Source of the DNA: Thiorhodovibrio winogradskyi
GTDB lineage: Bacteria > Pseudomonadota > Gammaproteobacteria > Chromatiales > Chromatiaceae
NCBI RefSeq assembly: GCF_036208045.1
Contig: NZ_CP121472.1
Span: 124,001-188,000 of the forward strand
Reading direction: 5' to 3'
Length of the DNA: 64,000 nucleotides
The notes under the pieces: generated by a model
The model's database searches: none
What the model was told of the DNA's origin: nothing
What the model saw: only the letters and a program-made list of their open reading frames with translations
In this document: positions 24,821-34,812 of the stretch, in pieces
Layout of the letters: every line of letters begins with the position of its first letter
Numbering within the stretch: the stretch's first letter is position 1
Position numbers and translations under genes: made by a program

Positions 24821-26716
24821 ATGTGCTGCATCGTCGGCTACATCGGCACCCAACCCGCCGTCGCGCGCCTGCTGCACGGTCTGCGCGAGCTGGAATATCG
24901 CGGCTACGACTCGGCCGGCGTCGCCGTGCTGCAACCCGAGGGGCTGCGCTGCTTCAAGGCCGTTGGCAAGCTCGACAACCTCGCCGCCAAGCTCGGCGAC
25001 TTCGAGTCCAGCGGTCCGGTCACCGCCATCGGCCACACCCGCTGGGCCACCCACGTCAAGCCGACCGAAGCCAATGCCCATCCCCATGGCCTGACCCACA
25101 GCCAGGTGGTGCACAACGGCATCATCGAGAACTATGTCGCTCTGCGCGAGGCGGTCGAGACGCCGTTCCTGAGCCAGACCGATAGCGAGGTGATTGTTCA
25201 TCTGTTCGAGCGCCACTTGGCCACTTGGGCGGCGCAGGCTGAGCCCGCCTTGGATCAGCGCGCCGAGACCCCGTCCAGCGCTGCTGATCCAGCCGCTGGT
25301 GCAACCGGTGATCCAACCGTCGATCTAACACTGGCCGCCTTCCGCGCCACCCTCGACGCCCTGCACGGCGCCTACGCCATTTTGTTGGTCAGCGAGACCG
25401 CGCCGGGCCGGATCTTCTTTGCCCGCAAGGGCTCGCCGCTGCAACTGGGCTTTGCCGAGGACGGCTGTCACTTCGCCTCCTCCGATGCGCCCTTGGTTGG
25501 GGGCTGCAGCCAGACCCTGTATCTGGACGACGGCCACTGGGGCGTGGCCACGGCCGAGGGCTTGACCCTGTTCGCCGCCGACGGCTCGCCCGCGGAGCTT
25601 GCGCCCAAGCCGCTGCCCGCCAGCAGCCTGGCGGCGCGCAAGGAAGGCTATCGCTACTTCATGGAGAAGGAGATCTACGAACAGCCCCGGGTGCTGGCGG
25701 ACATCCTCACCGGGCGCCTGGGCGAACAGGCCGTCCGGCTCGATGAGCTGGAGGCCGACTGGCTGCGGCCCATCTCCTCGGTCACCCTCTGCGCCTGTGG
25801 CACCAGCTACCATGCCGCGCTCACTGGCAGTTATCTGCTCGAGCGCCTGGCGCGGGTACCGGCGCGGGTGGAGATTGCCAGCGAGTTCCGCTATCGCGAG
25901 CCGGTGTTGGACCCGAACGGCCTGTTTGTGGTGATCTCCCAGTCCGGCGAGACCGCCGACACCCTGGAGGCGATCAAGCTGGCCAAGGCGCAGGGACTCG
26001 CCACCCTGGCGCTGTGCAATGTCGATAATAGCTCCATCGTGCGCGAGGCCGAGCGCACCCTGCTGCTGCGCGCCGGCATCGAAAAGGGCGTCGCCTCGAC
26101 CAAGGCCTTCTCGGCGCAGGTGCTCACCCTCTGGCTATTGGCCCTGTACTGGGGCCAGGCGCGCGCGGTGCTGAGCGGCGAGCGCCACGCCCGCGAGCTG
26201 ACCGCCCTGCGCGCGGTCTTGAACGTGATGCAGGTGCAGCCTCGGGTGCACGAGCGTCTGCACCGGCTCTCCAAGCGCTATCTCCACGGCCACGGCTTCT
26301 TCTTCATCGGCCGCGACCTGTTCTATCCGCTGGCCCTGGAAGGCGCGCTCAAGCTCAAGGAGATCAGCTACCTGCACGCCGAAGGCGACCCCGCCGGGGA
26401 GATGAAGCACGACCCCATCGCCCTGGCCGACGCCGAACTGTTCACCATCGCCCTGATGGCGCGCAGCACCTTTTATGAGAAGGTCAAGAGCAACGTCGAA
26501 GAGCTCTCCGCGCGCGATGCCACCCTCATCGCCATCACCACCGAAGACTTCGAGCTGGCCGACGACATCATCCAGATCCGCCCCTACGATCATCCGATGC
26601 TGGAGTTCTTCGAGATGCTGGTGGTGGTGCAACTGCTGGCGATGGAGATCGCCATCCGGCTGGGGAATGATGTGGATATGCCACGCAATTTGGCCAAGAG
26701 CGTGACAGTAGAATGA
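24821..26716 (+). CDS. glmS: Glutamine-fructose-6-phosphate aminotransferase (isomerizing)
   Basis: 631 aa. Makes glucosamine-6-phosphate from fructose-6-phosphate and glutamine, the first step to UDP-GlcNAc and amino sugars; cytosolic. The N-terminal glutaminase domain (residues 1-240) begins MCCIVGYIG with Cys2 as nucleophile, then LRELEYRGYDSAGVAVL and IGHTRWATHVKPTEANAHPH. Two SIS isomerase domains follow with CACGTSYHAALTGSYLLERL, ISQSGETADTLEAIKLAKAQ and GVASTKAFSAQVLTLWLLAL, ending in PRNLAKSVTVE. Position 3 is Cys where nearly all GlmS have Gly. An alanine/proline-rich insertion (about residues 130-165) makes it longer than the usual 609 aa. It heads the surface-sugar cluster. Confidence 0.92.
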   Translation: MCCIVGYIGTQPAVARLLHGLRELEYRGYDSAGVAVLQPEGLRCFKAVGKLDNLAAKLGDFESSGPVTAIGHTRWATHVKPTEANAHPHGLTHSQVVHNGIIENYVALREAVETPFLSQTDSEVIVHLFERHLATWAAQAEPALDQRAETPSSAADPAAGATGDPTVDLTLAAFRATLDALHGAYAILLVSETAPGRIFFARKGSPLQLGFAEDGCHFASSDAPLVGGCSQTLYLDDGHWGVATAEGLTLFAADGSPAELAPKPLPASSLAARKEGYRYFMEKEIYEQPRVLADILTGRLGEQAVRLDELEADWLRPISSVTLCACGTSYHAALTGSYLLERLARVPARVEIASEFRYREPVLDPNGLFVVISQSGETADTLEAIKLAKAQGLATLALCNVDNSSIVREAERTLLLRAGIEKGVASTKAFSAQVLTLWLLALYWGQARAVLSGERHARELTALRAVLNVMQVQPRVHERLHRLSKRYLHGHGFFFIGRDLFYPLALEGALKLKEISYLHAEGDPAGEMKHDPIALADAELFTIALMARSTFYEKVKSNVEELSARDATLIAITTEDFELADDIIQIRPYDHPMLEFFEMLVVVQLLAMEIAIRLGNDVDMPRNLAKSVTVE

Positions 26717-26836
26717 GCGGGTGGTGAAATCGCCCCTTGCGACAACGGGGGTGCAACGGGACACCCGGAGGTCAAGCTGTCCAGCGCACTCAAACTAGGC
26801 AATCAAGCGCTGCGCGCGGGGGATGCGCGCGCGGCG

Positions 26837-28250
26837 GTGGCCTATTACCAGCAGGCACTCGCCGAGCGGCCGGCGCTGGCACCGCTGATTCGCGCCAACC
26901 TGCGTCTGGCCTGGCGGCGGCTGGCGCGCCAGGGCGACGAGGTCGCGCCATCCACCGGACTCGATCGGCTGTATCGCGCCCTGCCCGCCACCAGTCACTT
27001 CGCCCAGCGACTGCGCACCCTGCGGCTGGAGCAGGAACCGCCCGCCTTGCCCGCCGCCATCGCCGCCGCGGAACAGGCAGTAGCGGCGCTGTTGGCGGCG
27101 GCGCCGGGATGCTGGTGCGCCACCGGGGAGGCACAGCCGCCGCTGGTCAGCGTGATCATGCTCAGCCACAACCGCGCCACGCTCATCACTGAGGCCATCG
27201 CCTCGGTGCTGGAGCAGCGCTATGGGCATTGGGAGCTGTGGGTGTGTGATGACGGCAGCACCGATCACACCGCCGCCGTGGTGGCGCGGGTGGCTGATGC
27301 GCGGGTGCATTACCTTGCCCTGCCCAAGCAGGGCGCGGCGGCAGCGCGCAATCAGGGTCTGCGTCGGGCGCGCGGGGCGCTGATCGCCTATCTGGACACC
27401 GACAACCTGTGGCATCCGGACTATCTCGCCACCGCTGTGGCCCTGCTGCAAGCGCAGCCCGGGCGCTCGGCGCTGTATATGGACTATCTGGACTGTCGCT
27501 TGTTGCCGGCGGGGCAGGTGAGACTGGAGCGCTTCAGCGGGCGGGTGTTTGATCCCGAAGCCCTGCTGCAGCGCAACTTTATCGACCTGAACGCCTTTGT
27601 GCATCGCCGCGAGCTGTTCGCCTGCCTGGGCGGTTTTGATGAATCCCTGGTGCGGCTGCAGGATTATGCCCTGATCCTGACATACAGCTGGCTGCGCGAT
27701 CCGCTCTACTGGCCGCATCCGCTGAATTTGTATCTGCGCGACCCGCATGTCGGGCAGATTACCCAGGTGCAGGCGGCGGATCGGTCGGCGGAACAGCGGG
27801 TGCGCGCGCAGCTCCAACAGATGCTCGACCAGGGGCCGCCACGCCAGAGGCCACATCCGCCCCGGCGTCTGCATATTCTGTCGTGGGACAGCGGTCGCAA
27901 TCACTTCTCCAAACCCTTCGCCCTGGCCGAGGCTCTGCGTGATGAGCACCAGGTGCAATTGCTGAGCTTCGATTTCTTCAACGAAGGGGTGTTTGAGCCG
28001 CTGCGCTCCGCCCCCTTGCCCGGCCCGCTGTGGGTGCGGCCCGGCAGTCCGTTTCCGGACTTTTTCGCGCGCCTGGACGCCGCGCTCGAGGCCCTGCGCG
28101 ATGCCGAGGTGCTCTATGTGGTCAAGCCGCGTTTGCCGAGCCTGGGGCTGGCGTTACTGGCCAACCGCCGCACCGGGGTGCCGCTGGTGTTGGAGGTGAA
28201 TGATCTGGAAACCGTGGTGAATCGCCTGGGCGCCCAAGCCGGGCCGGCCC
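26837..28250 (+). pseudogene. Giant glycosyltransferase, part 1 (TPR-like helix, GT2 domain, start of GT4 domain)
   Basis: The in-frame coding signal reaches upstream to about 26771 (KLSSALKLGNQALRAGD, TPR-like), but no ATG is visible there; GTG 26837 is the conservative start. A GT2 domain has PLVSVIMLSHNRATLITEAI, LWVCDDGSTDHTAAVVARVA and LIAYLDTDNLWHPDYLATAV (DxD). A second domain starts RRLHILSWDSGRNHFSKPFA and ends PLVLEVNDLETVVNRLGAQA. A frameshift in the run CCGGGCCGGCCCCG near 28230 moves reading to part 2. Confidence 0.7.
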
Positions 28251-28251
28251 C

Positions 28252-28890
28252 GTGCGCCACGAGCCGCTGGCGCTGGAGACCATGGATTGGTCCGACCCGG
28301 CGTTGCGCAATCCTTACAGCGAGCGCTGGGCGCAGTTGCTTGATCCGCTGGCGCGCGAACTGCCGGTTGTGTTCACGCACAATCGGGCGTTGGACGCGCA
28401 TTTTGAACACCGCTGCCTGACGATGCGCAACATCAAAGACGAGCTCGTGTATGACCCGGCTTGCTACCAGCGCGACGCCCTGCGCGCCGAGCTGGGCTAT
28501 GGACCGGAGGATCGGGTGATTCTGTTCGGCGGTCTGCTGCGCGAGCACAAGGGGGTCTATGAGCTGCTGCGACTGCTGGAGCACCTGGACGACCGGCGCT
28601 ATCGGTTGCTCTTTATCGCCTCGCGCCCCAGCCCGGAGCAGGAACGCCTCGCAAGCCTGGCCCGCGAGCCGGGGGCGCGGGTGCGGGTGCTGCCGGCGCA
28701 AGATCGCACCGGCATGGCGCGGATGAACCTGGCCGCGGATGTGGTGATCCTGTGGCTGGATCCGGCCGTGCCCGCGAGTCATTACCAGATGCCCTACAAA
28801 GCCACCGACGCCCTGGCCATGGGCACGCCGATCATCGCCAACCCGATCTCCGATCTTGGTGAGTGGGTGGCTGTCTTGGTCAGTGACCCA
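28252..28890 (+). pseudogene. Giant glycosyltransferase, part 2 (GT4-type domain)
   Basis: Reads LALETMDWSDPALRNPYSER, DRVILFGGLLREHKGVYELL, ERLASLAREPGARVRVLPAQ and YKATDALAMGTPIIANPISD, the donor-binding pattern of GT4 glycosyltransferases. It is broken again by several indels between about 28880 and 28975, after which part 3 begins. Parts 1-3 were probably one reading frame of about 1.5 kb codons, or two genes. Confidence 0.7.
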
Positions 28891-28975
28891 GGAGTGTGCC
28901 GCGCTGGCCCCGCTCAATTGCTCGACGTCGGCTCGCGCGATGTGAATGGTATCCTGCGCAGCGTCAAACCGTGGC

Positions 28976-31307
28976 CAACCGCGCCCTGCAACAGCGCTAC
29001 GGCGGCGTGATTCTCCGCCATGCCCGCGATCCGCAGCGCTATCAGCCCAGCGGTGAGACTGACCCCGCGCCGCCTCCCGTCTTCACCCGCGAACTCAGCC
29101 TGGCGGCCAACAGCCAGCGGCTGCAAGCCCTGCTCGCAGCCATCACCCGTCACGGCGATCACCCCGCGCCGCGCGATCCGGCCTTCGCCCGCCTCGCCGC
29201 GCTGCCCGCGCTCGGGCCGCTGCCGCGCGCGCTGTTGAGCGCCGAGCCAAGCGCCCGCGACGGGGTGAGCATTATCATCCTCAGCCTGCGCGGCGCCGCG
29301 CTGCTGGAGCGCCTGCTGAGCAGCTTTCTCGCCACCAACAGCCAACAGCCGGTGGAGTTGATCATCGTCGATCACGGCGACCCGCACGACGCCGCGGATC
29401 CCACCGCCGCCGTGCTCGCCCGCTACCAGGCGCAGCTCGATCTCTGGCACCTGCCGCGCGGGCGCAATTACAGCTTCAGCGATTCCTGTAACCTCGCCGC
29501 CGGCCTGGCGCGCTATCCCACGCTGCTGTTTCTCAACAACGACATCCACTACAGCGCCGATGCCCTGCCGCCCGCGCTCGCCCAACTGCGCGACCCGCGC
29601 TGCGGTCTGGTCGGCATTCGCCTCGATGATGATCCGGCCGGCCTGCCGCCGGGGCAGGAGCCCGGCATTCAACACCTCGGCATCCATTTCCCTTGGAGCG
29701 CCGAGCGCGGCTACCACCATCCGCGGCAGATTCGTCTGCCGAGTGTGAAGAACTATTTGGCCGGATCGCCGCCGGCGGTCAGTGAGCAGCCGGCGGTGAC
29801 CGGGGCGTTTTTGCTGTGTCGCAAGGCCGACTTCGACCAACTCGGCGGCTTCAGCCCCGCCTACGACTACGGGCTGGAGGACATTGATCTCTGCCTGCGC
29901 ATGCACCAGGCGCTCGGCAAAAGCAGCCGCTGCCTCAGCGCCATCGGCCTGCAACATGCCGAAAGCACCACCCGGCGGCGCGATCCCGAGCGCACCCGCG
30001 CGCGCATCGCCCGTAATCACCAGCACTTCAAGCAGCACTGGCAGGCACGCACCCAGCATCTGGCGCACCCCCCGCGCCCCCAGCCAGCGCCCGCCGCCCC
30101 GCGCAACCTCCTCTTCGTCCTGCCGATGCCGCTCGACAGCAACAGCGGCTATCACGTCCAGCACCACGCCGCCCAATTGCGCGCCCAGGGCATCGACTGT
30201 CGCGTCGCCGTCCCCGATGGTCAACCGACCAGCGATCAAAGCCCGCTGCCCAGCCGCAGCCACAGTCAGGTGCTGAGCGACCCCGCCGCCAGCGGATTCG
30301 CCAACGGGCGCGGCCCCGATCTCATCCACGCCTGGACCCCACGCGAGTGCGTGCGCCGCCTTGTCGAGCCCCTGCGCCGCGCCACCGGCGCCCGTCTGCT
30401 GGTGCATCTGGAAGACAACGAAGAACACCTCACCGAAGTCGCCCTCGGTCGCCCCTATGCCGAACTCGCCCGCCTGCCGCTGGCGGAACTCGACCGCCTG
30501 ATCCCCGGCCATCGCTACCACCCCCAGCGCGGCCAATGGCTGCTCGACCGCGCCGATGGCCTCACGCTGATTGCCAGCCCGCTGGCGCGCTTCAACCGCC
30601 GCCGCCTGCCGGCCCAGCGCCTCCCCGCGCCGGTGGACGAGTCCCTGTTCGCCCCGCGCCCGCGCAACCAGCGCCTGCGCCAGGCTCAGGGCATCCCGGA
30701 TCAGGCCTGCGTGCTGGCCTACACCGGCAATGTTCACCACGCCAATCAGCACGAGGTCGCCGAACTCTACCGCGCTCTCGCCCGGCTCAACCAACAGGGC
30801 CTGCCGACCGTGCTGCTGCGCACCGGCCACACTCGCCCCGTCACCCCCATGCCCGCCGTCCCGGCCTCGGCGGTGCGCGAACTCGGCTGGGTCGAACGCG
30901 CCCAGGTGCCGGAGATCCTCGCCGCCGCCGATTTGCTCATCCAATCCGGCGACCCCGGCCCCTTCAACGACCAGCGCCTGCCGAGCAAGCTGCCGGAATA
31001 CTTCGCCATGGGCCGCCCGGTCATCCTCGCCCAGGGGCACCCGGACCTCTGCCCCCGCCATGGCGAGCACGCCTGGCTGGTGGAGTCCACCAGCGCCGCC
31101 CAACTCGCCGAGGCCGTGCGCACCCTGTGGCACGATCGCGCCCTGGCCGAACGGCTGGCGCAGGGCGCGCGGTGTTATTATGAAGACCACCTGCGCGGCG
31201 AGCCGGGCGCATTGTTCGACTTCATCCGCCGCATGCAAGCCGAACCCGCCCAACAACATCATGACGACAGGCATCACATCGGTCGATTCACCCATGACAA
31301 CTCTTGA
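28976..31307 (+). pseudogene. Giant glycosyltransferase, part 3 (GT2 plus GT4 domains)
   Basis: Begins QTVANRALQQRYGGVILRHA. A GT2 domain has GVSIIILSLRGAALLERLLS, VELIIVDHGDPHDAADPTAA and TLLFLNNDIHYSADALPPAL, with GAFLLCRKADFDQLGGFSPA and YGLEDIDLCLRM (ED motif). Then comes a GT4-like domain: NLLFVLPMPLDSNSGYHVQH, LAYTGNVHHANQHEVAELYR and PSKLPEYFAMGRPVILAQGH. From here to the stop the frame is open, so this part may still be expressed if a start exists. It overlaps the next gene by 14 nt. Confidence 0.7.
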
Positions 31308-31770
31308 AGCGCTCATCCAGTCCCATCAACAGCGCAGGATGCCGCCGTTGGACTGGAACGCCCGCAAAACCAAATGGCTAGACGAACTCAACCAGCTCCT
31401 GAGCCAGATACGCGACCAGTTGATGGCGGCCGGCGTCGCCAGAGAGAACCTCCAAGAAATCGGATTTCCCCTTAACGAAGAGTACCTTGGCCAATACCAA
31501 GCCCCTGGCTTGCTCATCCGCATCGGCGCAAGCGAACTGGTGCTGCAACCCAAAGGCACGCGCATCATCGGCGCCCTCGGTCGGGTGGATGTCACGGGGC
31601 CGCGCGGTCGCGCGAAATTGATCGCTGAGCTGGGAGACGAAGCAACCGACCCGGCGCCCCTCACACAAAAATGGCACTGGTTTATCTACCCAGAGCACGG
31701 GCGCCATGGCCGCTATCCACTCACAGACGACAACCTGGCGCAACTCCTCACGCAAGTGCTTGGCGACTGA
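31294..31770 (+). CDS. Unknown small protein
   Basis: 158 aa from ATG 31294 (an upstream in-frame ATG at 31261 is possible). MTTLEALIQSHQQRRMPPLD, then a coil-like WLDELNQLLSQIRDQLMAAG and ELVLQPKGTRIIGALGRVDV with WHWFIYPEHGRHGRYPLTDD. No family is recognised. It overlaps the end of the glycosyltransferase gene. Confidence 0.6.
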   Translation: MTTLEALIQSHQQRRMPPLDWNARKTKWLDELNQLLSQIRDQLMAAGVARENLQEIGFPLNEEYLGQYQAPGLLIRIGASELVLQPKGTRIIGALGRVDVTGPRGRAKLIAELGDEATDPAPLTQKWHWFIYPEHGRHGRYPLTDDNLAQLLTQVLGD

Positions 31771-31774
31771 CCCG

Positions 31775-31870
31775 ATGCAACCCTTCCCGACTATCCATCA
31801 AGCATCGGACTGGCGTCTTGCCACCCAACAAAAATGGCGCGATGGCGTCGATGATTTTCGTGGTTACTAA
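31775..31870 (+). CDS. 31-residue reading frame, possible remnant
   Basis: MQPFPTIHQASDWRLATQQK and WRDGVDDFRGY, ending 1 nt before the fcl ATG. It may be a remnant of an endonuclease-like or antitoxin gene; I cannot tell. Listed because the space is otherwise empty. Confidence 0.25.
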   Translation: MQPFPTIHQASDWRLATQQKWRDGVDDFRGY

Positions 31871-32859
31871 ATGATCAAACCCACCCTCTTCCTCGCCGGC
31901 CACCGCGGCATGGTCGGCCGCGCCATCGCCCGCCAGCTCCAGGCCGAGCGCCCAGCGCATCACCAGCCCGAGCTGCTCACCGCCAGTCGCGCCGAGCTGG
32001 ATTTGCTCAACCAACAGGCGGTCAACGCCTTTTTCCAGCAGCACAAGATCGACCAGGTCATCATCGCCGCCGCCAAGGTCGGCGGTATTCAGGCCAACAA
32101 CAGCCTGCCGGCGGAGTTCATCTACCAAAACCTGATGATCGAGGCCAATCTCATCCACGCCGCCCATCAGGCTGATATTCAACAACTGCTGTTCCTCGGC
32201 TCATCTTGCATCTACCCGCGCGACGCCCCGCAGCCCATGGCCGAGGACGCCCTGCTCACCGGCCCGCTGGAGCCGACCAACGAGCCTTACGCCATCGCCC
32301 CCAATGTGAACAGCCCGCCGGCATCAAGCTGTGCGAGAGTTACAACCGCCAATACGGGCGCGACTACCGCAGCGTCATGCCGACCAACCTCTACGGCCCC
32401 GGCGACAACTTTCACCCCGAGCACAGCCATGTGATTCCGGCATTGCTCAGACGCTTCCACGAGGCCACGCAAGCAAAGGCTCCCGAGGTGGTCATCTGGG
32501 GCAGCGGCACGCCCAAGCGCGAATTCCTCCATGTCGATGACATGGCCGCTGCCTGCCTGCATGTGCTCAGGCTCGAGCGCGCCACCTATCAGGCCAACAC
32601 CCAACCCATGTGCTCACACATCAATGTCGGCACCGGGGTCGATGTCACCATTCGCGAGCTGGCCGAGACCATCGCCCGCGTCACCGGCTACCAGGGGCAA
32701 CTGCGCTTCGACCCGAGCAAACCCGACGGCCCGCCGCGCAAGCTGCTTGATGTCGCGCGGCTCCACGCGCTGGGCTGGCGCGCGCACTACGCGCTCGAGG
32801 CCGGCCTGCGGCAGACCTACGCCTGGTTTGGTGAGCATCTTCAGGAGATCCGCGCATGA
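31871..32859 (+). pseudogene. fcl: GDP-L-fucose synthase, catalytic Lys lost by a frame-shifting patch
   Basis: Fcl converts GDP-4-keto-6-deoxymannose to GDP-L-fucose. The first part shows [40 protein letters not shown] and [20 protein letters not shown]. At NEPYAIA the expected codons for [16 protein letters not shown] are replaced near 32299-32317 by a longer patch (CCCAATGTGAACAGCC), shifting the frame and removing the Lys of the YxxxK active site. The other frame then reads [40 protein letters not shown] and a normal end. The stop overlaps the ATG of a partial copy of the gmd start. Confidence 0.88.
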
Positions 32860-32902
32860 AACAGCCCGCTTCCGGCCCAGGGCCAAAAACCGCCCGCATC
32901 GC

Positions 32903-33964
32903 ATGACATCACCGCCCCACCCCAATCCCCAGCGTCGGCGCGAGCCGAGCCACGACAGCGGCTATAAGCTCCTCTATGGCCACGCCGCCATGGTGCGCGA
33001 CCTGCTCACCGGCTTCGTCCCTGGCGATTGGGTGCACCGCCTCGATCTCAGCACGCTCGAGCGCTGCAGCGGCAGCTACGTCACCGACGACCTGCGCGAC
33101 CGCGCCGACGACCTCATCTGGCGCCTGCGCTGGGGCCAAGACTGGCTGTACCTGTACCTGCTGCTCGAATTCCAATCCACCATCGACCCCTGGATGGCGG
33201 TGCGCATCCAGACCTACCTCGGGCTGCTCTATCAAGACCTCATTCGCGCCGAGCAGCTCAGTGCCAACGGACGCTTGCCCCCGGTGCTGCCCATCGTGCT
33301 CTACAATGGCAGCCAAGTGTGGAACGCCGCCCAGACCCTTGAGCCCCTGATCGAACGCGCGCCACCCGGCCTGAACGAGTATCGCCCGCGGCAAGCCTAT
33401 CTGCTGCTCGACGAGCAACGCCTGGCACAGGCCGAACAGGCGCCGACTCGCAACCTCAGTGCCGCGCTCTTTCGTCTCGAAGCCAGCCGCAGCGCCGAGG
33501 ACGCGCTAGCCATCCTGCACGCCCTGGTTGACTGGCTCAAAGAACCCGAGCAAAGCAGCCTGCGCCGTGCCTTTGCCGTCTGGTTCGCTCGGGTGTTCCT
33601 GCCCAAACGTCTACCCGGGGTATCTGTCACCCCCATGACTGATCTCAGCGAGGTCTATCACATGCTAGCCGACAACGTCGAACCCTGGACCGAGCAATGG
33701 AAGCAGCAAGGCCTCGAGCAAGGCCGCGAAGCGACTCGGCACCTCTTGACGCGACAAGCCCGTCGCCGCTTCAGCCCCGAGATCGCCGAGCAGAGTCAGC
33801 CCCTACTGGCCCAGATCAGCGATCTCGACCAACTCGAGGAGCTGGGGGATCAGCTCCTGCTCAGCCCCGACGGCGACGCCTGGCTCGCCCAGCTCAAGGC
33901 GCATGGCCATGCGATCCCGATCGCCCGCGACGACGACCGCGAACGACCCGAGACCCGCGCATGA
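32903..33964 (+). CDS. Rpn-family nuclease / putative transposase, diverged copy between fcl and gmd
   Basis: 353 aa. [40 protein letters not shown] (E-x-Q nuclease core) and [12 protein letters not shown], then a C-terminal DUF4351-like part ([35 protein letters not shown]), mark the Transposase_31/Rpn family. It is not of the 9767 type: sequence identity is low outside the motifs. It separates fcl from gmd and is preceded by an extra copy of the gmd start, as if inserted there. Its own stop overlaps the gmd ATG. Confidence 0.8.
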   Translation: MTSPPHPNPQRRREPSHDSGYKLLYGHAAMVRDLLTGFVPGDWVHRLDLSTLERCSGSYVTDDLRDRADDLIWRLRWGQDWLYLYLLLEFQSTIDPWMAVRIQTYLGLLYQDLIRAEQLSANGRLPPVLPIVLYNGSQVWNAAQTLEPLIERAPPGLNEYRPRQAYLLLDEQRLAQAEQAPTRNLSAALFRLEASRSAEDALAILHALVDWLKEPEQSSLRRAFAVWFARVFLPKRLPGVSVTPMTDLSEVYHMLADNVEPWTEQWKQQGLEQGREATRHLLTRQARRRFSPEIAEQSQPLLAQISDLDQLEELGDQLLLSPDGDAWLAQLKAHGHAIPIARDDDRERPETRA

Positions 33965-34773
33965 AACAGCCAGTCCCCAACACAAAGCCAAAAGCAGCGC
34001 CAAAAACCGCCCTCATCACCGGCATCACCGGCCAAGACGGCAGCTACCTGGCCGAATTCCTGCTGGAGAAGGGCTACCAGGTCCACGGCATCAAGCGCCG
34101 CGCCTCGCTGTTCAACACCCAGCGCGTCGATCATCTCTACGAAGACCCGCACCAGCGCGACCAGCACTTCGTCCTGCACGATGGCGACCTGACCGACACC
34201 TCCAATAATAATAACCGCGGTGAGACCTTCGTCACCCGCAAGATCACCCGCGCCCTAGCCAACATTGCCCAGGGGCTGGAGCAGTGCCTGTATCTGGGCA
34301 ACATGGACGCGTTGCGCGACTGGGGCCATGCCAAGGATTATGTGCGCATGCAATGGCTGATGCTCCAGCAGGAGCAGCCCGAAGACTTCGTCATCGCCAC
34401 CGGCAAGCAATACTCGGTGCGCCAGTTTGTTGAATGGAGCGCCGCCGAGCTGGGGATCCGTCTGGCGTTCCAGGGCCAGGGCGTCGAGGAGCACGCCCGC
34501 GTCACCGCCATTGCGGATCCTGAGATCGCTCCGGCGCTCAAGGTCGGCGACATCATCGTCCGGGTGGATCCGCGCTACTTCCGCCCCGCCGAGGTTGAGA
34601 CCCTGCTGGGAGATCCGACCCGCGCCCGCGAGCGGCTGGGTTGGGTACCGGAGATTACGGTGCAGGAGATGGTCGCGGAGATGGTGGCGGAGGATCTTCA
34701 GAGCGCGCGGCGCTATGCGTTGTTGAAGGCGCATGGGCATGCTGTGCCGATGGCGCGGGAGGATGGGCGCTGA
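33961..34773 (+). pseudogene. gmd: GDP-mannose 4,6-dehydratase with a large in-frame internal deletion
   Basis: 270 aa versus about 340-370 expected. The NAD-binding start [20 protein letters not shown] is intact to [10 protein letters not shown]. It jumps directly to [20 protein letters not shown] and proceeds normally ([20 protein letters not shown]). About 110 residues are missing, including the YxxxK active-site region. The junction at 34201-34215 carries AATAATAATAA. The reading frame is kept, but the enzyme must be inactive. Gmd makes GDP-4-keto-6-deoxymannose for Fcl. Confidence 0.9.
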
Positions 34774-34812
34774 GGATGGTCTGCATCGCAGCCGACCCGC
34801 TCAAAGCCACCG

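Noticed and set aside
28914-31316. An 800-codon open frame on the minus strand
   Set aside because: It lies opposite a glycosyltransferase frame with clear motifs; the minus-strand translation is Ala/Gly/Arg-rich without motifs, as expected from GC-rich codon positions.
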